NCBI RefSeq assembly: GCF_900169365.1
Contig: NZ_FXZH01000004.1
Location: forward strand, 1 to 64,000
Source: Brevibacterium sp. 239c
GTDB taxonomy: Bacteria; Actinomycetota; Actinomycetes; Actinomycetales; Brevibacteriaceae
Reading direction: 5' to 3'
DNA length: 64,000 bases
Part shown: in pieces, positions 33,959 to 42,353 of the stretch
Layout of the letters: each line of letters opens with the position of its first letter
Numbering within the stretch: the first letter of the stretch is position 1
The notes under the pieces: generated by a model
What the model was told of the DNA's origin: nothing
The model's database searches: none
Seen by the model: only the letters and a program-made list of their open reading frames with translations
Translations under genes and position numbers: made by a program

Positions 33959-35155
33959 TCAGTCGAAGTAGGCGTCGAGCCCGAAGAATGGGAACAGGCT
34001 CTTTCGAGTGCCCATCACGGCACGGTCGAGTTCGGATTCGGGGTCGAAACCGTTCGTCCAGCGGGTGAATGAGCCGTCGAAGCCATCGGTCATCGACAGT
34101 GGCGCTTCCCGCCCGGTCTTCGTCTGCGCATAGTGGGCCCAACGGCCGGGACTGCGGGCGCCGGGATCGATGTCGAGTCCTGCGGAGATCGCAAGCACGT
34201 TGGTCCAGACGCGAGGCACCACGTCGATGATCGCGTAGCCCCCTCCCCCGGTCGCCAGCCATTTTCCGTCCGTGTGTTCGGCGGCGAGGTCCCGCACCCA
34301 TTCGGTGGCCACCCTCATCGCGTCGACACTCAGACGCATGTGCGTCAGCGGGTCGCTGCGGTGTCCGTCGCAGCCGTGCTGGGAGACGATGATCTGCGGT
34401 TCGAATCCGCCGATGATCGCGGGGATCACGGCGTCGAAGGCACGCAGCCAGTCCGCGTCGAGTGTGCGCGGCGGCAGCGCGATGTTCGCCGCCGAGGCGG
34501 CCGCGCGCAGTCCGCCGATGTCGGCGGGATAGCCGGAGCCGGGAAACAGGAACTTCCCCGATTCGTGCATCGAGATCGTGAGCACGCGCGGATCGTCCCA
34601 GAAGAATTTCTCCACACCGTCGCCGTGGTGGGCGTCGAGGTCGATGTAAGCGATGCGTTCGTATCCTGCATTGAGGAATTCTGTGATGGCTCCGGCGATG
34701 TCGTTGTACACGCAGAATCCGCTCGCGTGATCGGGCATCGCATGGTGCATCCCGCCGGTGAAGTTCACGGCGTGGCGGTAATCGCCGGAGATGATCGCCC
34801 GCGCCGAGTCGACCGAACCCTGGAACAGCATCGCCGAGGCGGCATGCATGTTTTCGAATCCGGGAACGTCTTCGGTGCCGATGCCGAACTTCTCGGCTTC
34901 CTCGTCGCTCAGACCGGTTCCGTCGCCGATCTTCTTCACCGCCGCGATGAAGTCCGCGTCGTGGAGGTTCGCCAACGTGTCCTCTTCGACCTCGCCCACG
35001 CCGTGGACGTGGACGTTCTCGGCGTCGAAGAGGCCGAAGTCCATGGCCAGTTTCGCAGTCAGATCAAGTCTGAGGGGGTGCATGGGATGGCTGGGACCGA
35101 AGTTGTATCCGGTCACCGCATCGTCCCAGACGACATACACATCGCTATCGGCCAT
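33959..35155 (-). CDS. acuC: AcuC-like protein deacetylase
   Basis: 398 residues, class I histone-deacetylase fold. The catalytic histidine pair and zinc ligands are seen in NFTGGMHHAMPDHASGFCVY, YIDLDAHHGDGVEKFFWDD and ISMHESGKFLFPG. AcuC-type enzymes remove acetyl groups from acetyl-CoA synthetase in acetate-using bacteria. The start is set at ATG 35155 (MADSDVYVVWDD); ATG 35164 is equally possible and a further in-frame start lies at 35176. No ribosome-binding site is obvious for any. It is divergent from trkH, and the promoters of the two genes must overlap. Confidence 0.85.
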   Translation of the reverse strand: MADSDVYVVWDDAVTGYNFGPSHPMHPLRLDLTAKLAMDFGLFDAENVHVHGVGEVEEDTLANLHDADFIAAVKKIGDGTGLSDEEAEKFGIGTEDVPGFENMHAASAMLFQGSVDSARAIISGDYRHAVNFTGGMHHAMPDHASGFCVYNDIAGAITEFLNAGYERIAYIDLDAHHGDGVEKFFWDDPRVLTISMHESGKFLFPGSGYPADIGGLRAAASAANIALPPRTLDADWLRAFDAVIPAIIGGFEPQIIVSQHGCDGHRSDPLTHMRLSVDAMRVATEWVRDLAAEHTDGKWLATGGGGYAIIDVVPRVWTNVLAISAGLDIDPGARSPGRWAHYAQTKTGREAPLSMTDGFDGSFTRWTNGFDPESELDRAVMGTRKSLFPFFGLDAYFD

Positions 35156-35214
35156 GAAGACCATGCTATATGGCACGGCTCACCTACGGAGATTCGCATG
35201 CTGCGGGATCTACC

Positions 35215-36633
35215 ATGGATCTTGTGTCCAAGAACTCCACGCAGCGTCTCGACCTGCTCCTGCGCCCGGGTCGATGGGTCCGCGACTTCGTCGACGACCT
35301 CGCCGTCGCCTCGCCTGCACGACTGGCGATCGGCTCATTCATTGCTGTGGTGGCATTCTTCGCGATCATCCTGATGCTGCCGGCGAGCATGCGCGACCCC
35401 GGTTCGGTGTCGCAGGCCCAGCACATTGCCAATGCCGTGTTCGTAGCTGTCTCCTCTGTCTGCGTGACCGGACTGACTCCGGTGGTGACGGAGAACTACT
35501 GGTCTGACTTCGGGATTTCGGTCATCACTGCCGGCATCCAGGTCGGCGGCCTGGGTATCCTCACTCTCGCCTCGGTGCTGGGCATGGCGGTCTCGCGGAG
35601 GCTGGGAGTCAGGCAGCGCCTCATCGCCCAGCAGGCCACCTCGGCGCTCAATCTGGGTCAGGTCGGCACACTGCTGAAGACCGTCGTCATCACCATCTTC
35701 ACCGCCGAGTCGATTCTTGCTGTGCTGATGTTCCCCCGGTTCCTCATTCGTGGGGAGAGCATCGGCGATGCGGCGTGGTACTCGGTGTTCTACTCGATCT
35801 CGTCGTTCAACAACGCGGGCTTCACCATCCACCCCGGCGGCGGTGCCTATTTCGCGTCCGACCCGTGGATCCTCTCGCTGCTCATGCTCGGAGTCTTCGT
35901 CGGCGCCCTGGGCTTCCCCGTCGTCCTCATGATCGCGATCCAGTGGAACCACCCGAAGAAGTGGGATCTGCACACGAAGCTGACGTTGACTACGACAACC
36001 GCGGTCTTGGCTATCGGCCTCCTGTTCCTCCTCATCTTCGAATCAGCCAACCCGGACACTCTGGGTGACAAGAACGCGGGCCACACGTTCGTCGAGATCC
36101 TGTTCATGGCGGTGATGCCGCGTTCGGGCGGGTTCTCGACCATTGACATCGCGGACATGAATCAGTCCTCGCACCTGCTCATGGACCTGATGATGTTCAT
36201 CGGAGGCGGCTCGTCGTCGACGGCCGGCGGCATCAAGGTCACGACCGTGGCTGTGCTGGTGCTTGCCGCGTTCGCCGAGGCCCGCGGCCTGCAGGACGTG
36301 CACGTCTTCGGACGACGGCTGACCTCATCGACGATCAAGCTTTCGATCTCGGTTCTGCTCACCGGCGCGATCATCGTCTTCATCGGTTCTCTGACGATGC
36401 TCCAGATCAGCGCCCAGCCCTTGGACAAGGTGCTGTTCGAGGTGATCTCGGCCTTCGGCACGGTCGGATTGAGCTCCGGGGTGTCAGCGACTGTCAATGA
36501 TGCGGGTCTGTACTGTCTGTCCGTGATCATGCTCATCGGTCGTCTCGGTACGATTACACTGGCGGCAGCCCTGTCCATGCAGGACTCGGTGCGCCTGTAC
36601 CGCTATCCCGAAGAAAGGCCCGTCGTTGGGTAA
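35215..36633 (+). CDS. trkH: Potassium uptake channel subunit (TrkH/KtrB family)
   Basis: 472 residues, four repeated M1-P-M2 units. All four selectivity-filter segments are present: VSSVCVTGLTP, SSFNNAGFTIHP, MPRSGGFSTIDI and SAFGTVGLSSG, each with its conserved glycine. The protein admits K+ (or Na+-coupled K+) under control of the TrkA ring encoded next. The length and the single-letter filter sequences fit the KtrB-like subgroup. The start at 35215 (MDLVSKN) is preferred; ATG 35170 would add 15 residues and has a weak -10-like hexamer six bases upstream. Confidence 0.92.
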   Translation: MDLVSKNSTQRLDLLLRPGRWVRDFVDDLAVASPARLAIGSFIAVVAFFAIILMLPASMRDPGSVSQAQHIANAVFVAVSSVCVTGLTPVVTENYWSDFGISVITAGIQVGGLGILTLASVLGMAVSRRLGVRQRLIAQQATSALNLGQVGTLLKTVVITIFTAESILAVLMFPRFLIRGESIGDAAWYSVFYSISSFNNAGFTIHPGGGAYFASDPWILSLLMLGVFVGALGFPVVLMIAIQWNHPKKWDLHTKLTLTTTTAVLAIGLLFLLIFESANPDTLGDKNAGHTFVEILFMAVMPRSGGFSTIDIADMNQSSHLLMDLMMFIGGGSSSTAGGIKVTTVAVLVLAAFAEARGLQDVHVFGRRLTSSTIKLSISVLLTGAIIVFIGSLTMLQISAQPLDKVLFEVISAFGTVGLSSGVSATVNDAGLYCLSVIMLIGRLGTITLAAALSMQDSVRLYRYPEERPVVG

Positions 36634-37288
36634 CGAACACACCTCAATCCTGGTCATCGGACTCGGACGCTTCGGGTCGTCGACCGCTGCCACCCTGGCG
36701 AAGCTGGGTCGTGAGGTCATGGCGATCGAGCACAGTGCCGAGCTGGTCAAGGACTGGAGCGGAAAGCTCACCCACGTCGTCGAGGCCGATGCTACGAACA
36801 TCGATGCTCTGCGGCAGGTGGGCGCAGGTGACTTCTCCACGGCCGTGGTCGGCATCGGCACCTCGATCGAAGACAGCGTGCTGACGACGGCCAACCTCGT
36901 CGATCTGGGCGTGGGGCAGGTGTGGGCGAAGGCCATCTCCCCTTCGCACGGCAAGATCCTCCACCGCATCGGCGCCCACCATGTGCTCTACCCCGAGTCG
37001 GATGCCGGCCGACGCGTGGCGCACCTGGTGAGCTCGCGGATGATGGAGTACATCGAATTCGACGAAGGCCACTTTGCGGTCGTGAAGATGCGGCCACCGC
37101 GTGAGATTCAGGGCTTCACCCTCAGCGAGTCGGGTGTTCGTGACAAGTACGGGGTCACCATCGTGGGCATCAAGAGCCCCGGCCGCGACTTCACCTACGC
37201 CGAACCTACAACGCGCGTGGGGAAGCAGGACCTCCTCATCGTCGCCGGCCATGTAGAGCTGCTGGGCCGCTTCGCCGGGCGGCCGTAG
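36626..37288 (+). CDS. trkA: TrkA-like potassium channel regulator (RCK)
   Basis: 220 residues. The RCK_N Rossmann domain starts ILVIGLGRFGSSTAATLAK (about 7-25), with the acidic ribose-binding end in MAIEHSAELV; the RCK_C domain covers about 140-220. It binds nucleotides and gates TrkH at the cytoplasmic face. The start is TTG 36626, overlapping the trkH stop by eight bases, with AAAGG about eight bases upstream. The C-terminal codons and TAG stop are part of a 15-bp tandem repeat that continues past the gene. Confidence 0.92.
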   Translation: MGNEHTSILVIGLGRFGSSTAATLAKLGREVMAIEHSAELVKDWSGKLTHVVEADATNIDALRQVGAGDFSTAVVGIGTSIEDSVLTTANLVDLGVGQVWAKAISPSHGKILHRIGAHHVLYPESDAGRRVAHLVSSRMMEYIEFDEGHFAVVKMRPPREIQGFTLSESGVRDKYGVTIVGIKSPGRDFTYAEPTTRVGKQDLLIVAGHVELLGRFAGRP

Positions 37289-37318
37289 GGCGGGCGGCCG
37301 TAGGGCGGGCGGCCGTAG
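37274..37318. repeat. 15-bp repeat, three copies, carrying the trkA stop codon
   Basis: Copies at 37274-37288, 37289-37303 and 37304-37318, the last two identical and the first with one mismatch. The unit ends GGCGGCCGTAG. The first copy provides the trkA TAG; the period of 15 puts further TAGs in the same frame downstream. The sequence is very GC-rich and can fold on itself (GCGGCCG). Confidence 0.85.
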
Positions 37319-37338
37319 CGCGGGCTTATGCCGGACTT

Positions 37339-37710
37339 TCAAAGGCGCTCGTGCGTTGAGGAGAGCTCGAGTTCGACTTCTGTTGAGCTGTCGTCCTGTC
37401 TCTGCAGCTGGGTGCGGACCTCGCTCATCAAGGCGTGGAATCTGGTCTCAAGTCCGGCCAGGAACCCCTCGGTCTCCCGACGTCTGCTGACCAATTCCAC
37501 CGATCGTCCGCCGACTTCGATTCCTTGATAGTTGCCGCGCTCATCGGGACCGATACGTGTGGCAATCGAATCGGCTGACGCGTCTGCGTCGTGAGTCGAC
37601 CGCTGGCTGTCAGTCACTGGCAATCCCGACGAGAACTGTGTGAGGGTCTCACCGACCTGGTTCCATTGGTCGACAGCATTGGTCAGTCGGTCCACGAACG
37701 ACCGGGTCAC
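37339..37710 (-). CDS. Hypothetical protein; possible 3' part of a split gene
   Basis: 123 residues from GTG 37710, with GGAG three bases before it. The protein is hydrophilic and largely helical (TNAVDQWNQVGETLTQF; RRETEGFLAGLETRFHALMS), with an acidic, serine-rich middle. No family is recognised. The frame is open upstream for another 28 codons until a TAG at 37797-37795, which is the stop of the gene at 37795-38064 in the same frame, and those 28 codons look coding. So this is either a separate protein with a short leader or the C-terminal portion of one protein interrupted by a nonsense codon. Confidence 0.5.
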   Translation of the reverse strand: MTRSFVDRLTNAVDQWNQVGETLTQFSSGLPVTDSQRSTHDADASADSIATRIGPDERGNYQGIEVGGRSVELVSRRRETEGFLAGLETRFHALMSEVRTQLQRQDDSSTEVELELSSTHERL

Positions 37711-37794
37711 AGTCTCCAGAGTGTCAGAGCACCGCTCGGGCAGGTCGGCCCAGCCGCTGGGACCGATGATCGAATCGAGCCGTGAGAACTCGAG

Positions 37795-38064
37795 CTAGGC
37801 CAGCGTGAGAAACTCAGGAACCATCTGCCATTGCACTGCGGTTCGTTCGTGCTGGAGTTCGGCGGCACGTGCTCGAAGCTCGCTCGCCTCTTCTTCAAGG
37901 GCGGTGCGGTCCTCGGCTTCTATCGGCAGGCTCATTTCCAGCCGAGTCACCGCCACACCGACGGCACGCCTGCGCTCGATCGATTCAAGCTGCGAGTCGA
38001 GGCCGGTAAGTTCTGAATGCATTCGCGCAACGCGAAAGAACTGCTCATCGTCATTGACCATCAT
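37795..38064 (-). CDS. Hypothetical coiled-coil protein; possible 5' part of a split gene
   Basis: 89 residues beginning MMVNDDEQFFRVARMHSELT. Heptad-like leucines and many Glu/Arg residues (LDSQLESIERRRAVGVAV; EEEASELRARAAELQHERTA) suggest a coiled coil. The ATG at 38064 lies seven bases from TACGCT (38077-38072), the leaderless geometry seen elsewhere. No family is recognised. It ends at a TAG followed in the same frame by 28 open codons and then the GTG of the next gene. It lies between tRNA-Gly and the 37339-37710 gene on the same strand. Confidence 0.5.
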   Translation of the reverse strand: MMVNDDEQFFRVARMHSELTGLDSQLESIERRRAVGVAVTRLEMSLPIEAEDRTALEEEASELRARAAELQHERTAVQWQMVPEFLTLA

Positions 38065-38071
38065 GGGAGAC

Positions 38072-38077
38072 AGCGTA
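38072..38077 (-). promoter_or_regulatory. Leaderless-type -10 element of the coiled-coil gene
   Basis: TACGCT on the minus strand, seven bases before the ATG at 38064. Confidence 0.35.
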
Positions 38078-38191
38078 CTTTCGGGCACTGACACGAGCGC
38101 CGGATGTCGCGGACGGACCAGCCGGGCCGCGCAGTTTCCATAAGAGAGCAGGCAACGCATTGCCGGGCCGATGCCGCGACACATCACAGAG

Positions 38192-38262
38192 AGCGGGCGA
38201 CGGGAATCGAACCCGCGTCATCGGCTTGGGAAGCCGAGGCTCTACCATTAAGCTACGCCCGC
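38192..38262 (-). tRNA. tRNA-Gly (anticodon CCC)
   Basis: Folds as a full cloverleaf on the minus strand: seven-pair acceptor stem GCGGGCG/CGCCCGC, D-arm with AATGGTA loop, anticodon stem TCGGC/GCCGA around loop TTCCCAA (anticodon CCC at 38230-38228), short variable region and T-arm with loop TTCGATT. The discriminator base is T, usual for glycine. The CCA end is not encoded. It reads GGG glycine codons. Confidence 0.95.
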
Positions 38263-38409
38263 ATATCGTCACCGAAACTCGCTCTCACCAGCGCAGATGA
38301 TCCGCCGGAAGCCAGTTTCTGCCGGCGACTCCCCCAGTGTATATCGTCTCGCATGTGGTTCTTACACGGTGGTGCCACACAGCATGTGCAGGGGCGCCAG
38401 CACCAACGA

Positions 38410-38439
38410 CTGAGGGGGCGGCCGAAGCCACCCCCTCAG
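38410..38439. terminator. Very stable hairpin after the acetate symporter gene
   Basis: CTGAGGGGG-T-GGC pairs with GCC-G-CCCCCTCAG over a TTCG tetraloop on the minus strand: a 13-pair stem with one G-T pair. It lies about 40 bases after the symporter stop. There is no U-tract, so it may act as a factor-dependent terminator or an mRNA 3' shield. Confidence 0.6.
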
Positions 38440-38477
38440 AAGAATATCTCTCATACGGCGTGCTTACGCCGCCATAC

Positions 38478-40124
38478 TCAGTGTTCGACAGCCTCCTCTG
38501 CTCCGAAGCCGGTGTGGGCCCGGACTGACATCTCTGCTGCCAGCTCGGGGTTCTCAACGGTCTTGTCGGTGATCGACGCGATCCAGCCGAGGATGAAACC
38601 GAGTGGAATCGAGATGATTCCAGGGTTGGACAGTGGAAAGAGCACGAAGTCGGCTCCCGGGATCATTGCGGTCTCGGAACCGGATACGACTGGCGAGAAC
38701 GCGATCAGCACCAGCGCCGATCCCAGACCGCCGTAGATCGACCACACCGCTCCGCGAGTGGTGAAGCGCTTCCAGAACAGCGAGTAGATGATCGTCGGGA
38801 GGTTCGCACTGGCAGCGACGGCGAAGGCGAGCGCCACGAGGAATGCGATGTTCTGCCCTTGCACTCCGATGCCGCCGATGATGGCGACGGCACCGATGAC
38901 GACGACCGTGCGACGCGCGATTTTGACCTCGGCTTCGGTGTCTTCGACCTTGCCCTTCTTGATGACGCTCGCATAGATGTCGTGAGCGAAGGACGCGGCC
39001 GCAGTGATTGCGAGACCGGCGACCACCGCGAGGATCGTGGCGAAGGCCACTGCCGAGATGAAGCCCATGAGGATGGGCCCGCCGAGGTGGAGCGCCAGCA
39101 GCGGTGCCGCGGAATTCACTCCGCCCGGTGCATTCTCAATCGCGTCGGAACCGACGAGTGCTGCCGCACCGTATCCGAGGATGAGGGTGAACAGGTAGAA
39201 GGCGCCGATGAGCCAGATCGCCCAGACTACCGAACGACGAGCTTCCTTCGCCGAGGGCACCGTGTAGAAGCGCATCAGGACGTGTGGCAGGCCAGCGGTG
39301 CCGAGCACCAGGGCCAGGGCCAGGGAAATGAAGTCCAGCGGGTTCTCACCGTACTGCTGACCGGGACTGAGGATCTCCTCTCCCACGCTTGAGCTCTCAA
39401 CAGCTGAAGCAAGCAGCGTCGAGAGGTTGAACCCGTTGAGCGCGAGCACCCAGATGGTCATGGCGAAGGCTCCGAGGATCAACAGGATCGCCTTGACGAT
39501 CTGGACCCAGGTGGTTCCCTTCATGCCTCCGACCAGCACGTAGATGATCATGAGAGCACCGACGACGGCGATGACGAGAGATTGGCCGACCTTGCCGTCG
39601 ATGCCCATCAGCAACGACACGAGGCCACCTGCTCCGGCCATCTGTGCCAGGAGGTAGAAGAAGCACACTGCCAGGGTTGAGAGCGCAGCGGCCATGCGCA
39701 CGGGGCGCTGTTTGAGGCGGAACGAGAGGACGTCAGCCATCGTGAACTTACCGGTGTTGCGCATCAGCTCTGCCACGATGAGCAGGGCGACGAGCCAGGC
39801 GACGAGGAAGCCGATGGAGTACAGGAAGCCGTCGTAGCCGTTGACCGCGATGGCTCCGCAGATGCCGAGGAACGAAGCAGCGGACAGATAGTCGCCCGAG
39901 ATCGCGAATCCGTTCTGTGGCCCGGTGAAGGATCGACCGCCCGCATAGTAGTCGGAGGCGGATTTGTTGTTCTTGCTGGCCCGCAGAACGATGAACATCG
40001 TCACCGCGACGAAGGCTGCGAAGATCGTGATGTTGAGGATCGGGTTGTTCTCGACCTCGGTTACGCCTTGGGACACTTTATCGAGGCCGGAGGCGAACAG
40101 GTCTCCGATGGCGATGGCGCTCAT
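38478..40124 (-). CDS. actP: Cation/acetate (monocarboxylate) symporter
   Basis: 548 residues, sodium/solute symporter family with about 13 helices. YYAGGRSFTGPQNGFAISGD near residue 60 and GICGAIAVNGYDG fit the ActP/MctC subgroup; FARM-like positions for Na+ lie in helices 1 and 8. It imports acetate and related monocarboxylates. The gene overlaps the DUF485 gene by four bases, an arrangement conserved in ActP (YjcH-ActP) and in the mctC locus of corynebacteria. The divergent LuxR-type gene is a likely regulator. A stable hairpin lies beyond its stop. Confidence 0.9.
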   Translation of the reverse strand: MSAIAIGDLFASGLDKVSQGVTEVENNPILNITIFAAFVAVTMFIVLRASKNNKSASDYYAGGRSFTGPQNGFAISGDYLSAASFLGICGAIAVNGYDGFLYSIGFLVAWLVALLIVAELMRNTGKFTMADVLSFRLKQRPVRMAAALSTLAVCFFYLLAQMAGAGGLVSLLMGIDGKVGQSLVIAVVGALMIIYVLVGGMKGTTWVQIVKAILLILGAFAMTIWVLALNGFNLSTLLASAVESSSVGEEILSPGQQYGENPLDFISLALALVLGTAGLPHVLMRFYTVPSAKEARRSVVWAIWLIGAFYLFTLILGYGAAALVGSDAIENAPGGVNSAAPLLALHLGGPILMGFISAVAFATILAVVAGLAITAAASFAHDIYASVIKKGKVEDTEAEVKIARRTVVVIGAVAIIGGIGVQGQNIAFLVALAFAVAASANLPTIIYSLFWKRFTTRGAVWSIYGGLGSALVLIAFSPVVSGSETAMIPGADFVLFPLSNPGIISIPLGFILGWIASITDKTVENPELAAEMSVRAHTGFGAEEAVEH

Positions 40125-40462
40125 GGGGTGGTTCCTTCCGACTGCTGCTGGAGTCGTTCACGGATCGCCGATGCTGGCGGATCGAGCTTCTTGTTTGCGA
40201 ACGAGACGTAGAACATCGTGATCGCAAAGGTCGTCACGAACTGCAGGAGTCCGAGGATCAGCCCGAGGTTGATCTCACCTATGACCTTTGTGGACATGAA
40301 ATCGTGCGCGTAGGTGCTGAGGATGACGTAGAAGAAGTACCACGCCATGAATCCGATCGACAGCGGTATCACCACTGAGAACCTTTTACGCTTAAGTGCT
40401 TTGAAATCGGGATTCTCCTCTTCGGCGAGGAAATCGACCCGAGTACTCACGGGATCGGTCAT
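40121..40462 (-). CDS. DUF485 membrane protein, symporter partner
   Basis: 113 residues with two helices (VIPLSIGFMAWYFFYVIL; LGLILGLLQFVTTFAITMFY) and the family pattern between them. DUF485 proteins (YjcH in E. coli) are small companions of acetate symporters and may assist assembly. The ATG has GGAG about six bases upstream. It starts the two-gene operon with actP and is divergent from the LuxR-type regulator over 111 bases. Confidence 0.9.
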   Translation of the reverse strand: MTDPVSTRVDFLAEEENPDFKALKRKRFSVVIPLSIGFMAWYFFYVILSTYAHDFMSTKVIGEINLGLILGLLQFVTTFAITMFYVSFANKKLDPPASAIRERLQQQSEGTTP

Positions 40463-40561
40463 TGCTTCTCCATTCGAAACGTGCGTCGAGCATCAGTGGT
40501 CTGAATCACACACCCTCAAACTAACTCTCAGCTGGCGCTGGGGAATACCACCGAAAGTTGG

Positions 40562-40567
40562 TAGCTT
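40562..40567 (+). promoter_or_regulatory. Leaderless-type -10 element of the LuxR-family regulator
   Basis: TAGCTT, six bases, then the ATG at 40574. The spacer to the DUF485 start contains CTGGGGAATACCACC, an asymmetric GC-rich block that could hold regulator sites. Confidence 0.4.
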
Positions 40568-40573
40568 GTTCAC

Positions 40574-41455
40574 ATGGATGTCAAAGCCAAGGAATCTCGG
40601 GCTCTCAAGGCCGAATCTCGTCGACTCTATGTCGAGGCCATCGACTCCCTACATCGGAGCGGGACCGGTGACGTCGTCTTCGGCGGCATGGTCGAAGAGG
40701 GTGAGGTCTGCGTGCAAGCGGTGGCCGGAGGCGCCAAAGATCGTCTGTCCTCGCTCATCGTCAGCACCGGACGTGGACTCGGTGGACGGGCGCTGACCGA
40801 AGGCACCCCGCAGCTGACCAAAGACTACGGACTCGATCCCTTTATCACCCACCACTATGACGAACAGGTCCTCGGCGAGGGGATCCAGGTACTCATCGCT
40901 GTGCCGACCCTGCGCGGCGGTGACGTCACGGGGATGATCTACTGCGGTCACCGCAAGAACTACGATGCGGCGGCCCCGCAGACGAGTGACCTGGTCAAAC
41001 GCGTCAGGCAGTTGTCGGTGGATCTGGGTCGGCTCGGTCAGCCCCGTCCGCCCGAGGAACCCGTGGAGCCGGAACGTCTGTATTCCGACCTCGAGTCCTC
41101 GAGCAGGGAGGCTCTGCGCCGCACCTATGCGGAACTGCGCTCGATCCGCTCAGGGGTCGATGAGGATGAGATGCGGCAGCGACTGACCGTTGTGGAGAAT
41201 CGCCTGGCCGATATCCTCTCCGGCCACAATTCGGATCTGTTCCCGAACCCGTCGCCCTCCGTCAGCCTCTCCCCCAGGGAGACCGACATCCTTTCGCATG
41301 TGGCGCTGGGATGGTCGAATGCCCGGATCGCCGAAGCGCTGGGTCTGCGGGAGTCGACCGTAAAGTCCTACCTGAACACGGCCATGGTCAAACTCTCGGC
41401 CGGAACCCGGCACGAGGCGGTGTCCGTCGCGAGGTCGGCAGGGGCCCTGCCGTGA
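40574..41455 (+). CDS. RamA-like LuxR-family transcriptional regulator
   Basis: 293 residues. The N-terminal region (about 15-150) is GAF-like. A helical connector follows and the C-terminal HTH_LuxR domain (about 235-288) reads LSPRETDILSHVALGWSNAR then IAEALGLRESTVKSYLNTAM. This GAF-plus-LuxR layout is that of RamA, the activator of acetate metabolism in Corynebacterium glutamicum, which controls the mctC transporter there. The divergent acetate symporter operon makes the same role likely here; the exact orthology is unproven. The effector is unknown. Confidence 0.82.
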   Translation: MDVKAKESRALKAESRRLYVEAIDSLHRSGTGDVVFGGMVEEGEVCVQAVAGGAKDRLSSLIVSTGRGLGGRALTEGTPQLTKDYGLDPFITHHYDEQVLGEGIQVLIAVPTLRGGDVTGMIYCGHRKNYDAAAPQTSDLVKRVRQLSVDLGRLGQPRPPEEPVEPERLYSDLESSSREALRRTYAELRSIRSGVDEDEMRQRLTVVENRLADILSGHNSDLFPNPSPSVSLSPRETDILSHVALGWSNARIAEALGLRESTVKSYLNTAMVKLSAGTRHEAVSVARSAGALP

Positions 41456-41461
41456 TGCTCC

Positions 41462-42298
41462 TCAGCCGTTGATGACTTCGGAGTTCTCCTTCTCCATTTC
41501 AAGCGAGCGGTTGCCTGCAGCCTGCACAGCCGCCTCGGCGGTGTCGAAGAGTCCTGCGTCGAGGAAGGCCTGCAGTCCGGCCAGTGTGGTTCCGCCCTTG
41601 CTGCTCACTGCCTGACGCTGTGCGCTCGGGTCCGGGTTATCAGTCAGGAGCCGACCGGCTCCGTCCGCGGTGGCAACGACCATCTGCTTAGCGGTCTCCT
41701 CGTTCAGCCCCATCTTCACGCCGGCGGCGATCATCGTCTCGGCGAGGAGGAAGAAGTAGGCCACTCCCGAGCCGGAGATTCCGGTCATGGCGGGGATCTC
41801 GGATTCGTCCAGGGCCACGACGAGACCGGCACCCGAGAGCAGGGTCCGCAGTGTGTCCACTGTGGTCTCGTCCACCTCGGCAGAGGGTGCCAGTGCGATG
41901 ACGCCGTGCCCGATGGAGCTGGGGGTGTTGGGCATGATCCGCACGATCGGGTTCTGCGGAGCCAGCGAGGCCAAGTCGGTCATCGCGACGCCGGCCGCCA
42001 TCGAGACGATCACAGTGGTCGAGTTCAGGCTCGGGGCCAGGTCCCGCAGTGTCTCGGCCATCATCCACGGTTTGACGCCGAGGAAGACGAAGTCCGCACC
42101 ATCGGCGGCCTTGCTGTTGGCCTCGGCATCGTCTTCCAGCGAGGTGACGGTGACGTTCGGGAGGTCCTCAGCGAGTCGCTTCGCCGAGGCGGCCGAATTG
42201 GTCGTCGCGCGAACCTCGAGCTTCTCGTCGGCGCTAAGGATCCCCTTGATCAGTGCCGTGCCCATGTTTCCTGTGCCGATGGAGGCGATGGAGGCCAA
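41462..42298 (-). CDS. proC: Pyrroline-5-carboxylate reductase
   Basis: 278 residues. The NAD(P)H-binding N-terminus is IASIGTGNMGTALIKGIL, and ITGISGSGVAYFFLLAETMI near 165-185 plus KGGTTLAGLQAF, close to the C-terminus, are the ProC signature. It makes proline from pyrroline-5-carboxylate. The start is a TTG at 42298 with AGGTC six bases upstream. It lies 55 bases after the isomerase gene on the same strand and converges on the LuxR-type gene with six bases between stops. Confidence 0.92.
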   Translation of the reverse strand: MASIASIGTGNMGTALIKGILSADEKLEVRATTNSAASAKRLAEDLPNVTVTSLEDDAEANSKAADGADFVFLGVKPWMMAETLRDLAPSLNSTTVIVSMAAGVAMTDLASLAPQNPIVRIMPNTPSSIGHGVIALAPSAEVDETTVDTLRTLLSGAGLVVALDESEIPAMTGISGSGVAYFFLLAETMIAAGVKMGLNEETAKQMVVATADGAGRLLTDNPDPSAQRQAVSSKGGTTLAGLQAFLDAGLFDTAEAAVQAAGNRSLEMEKENSEVING

Positions 42299-42353
42299 AT
42301 CAGACCTGCCTTTCTATGTTCGGTTGGTGCTCGTGCAGGTGTTCGTTGTGCGT

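Noticed and set aside
38410-38439. The TTCG hairpin as a standard Rho-independent terminator
   Set aside because: The stem is strong, but no U-tract follows on the strand of the symporter gene, so only a general 3'-end role is proposed.
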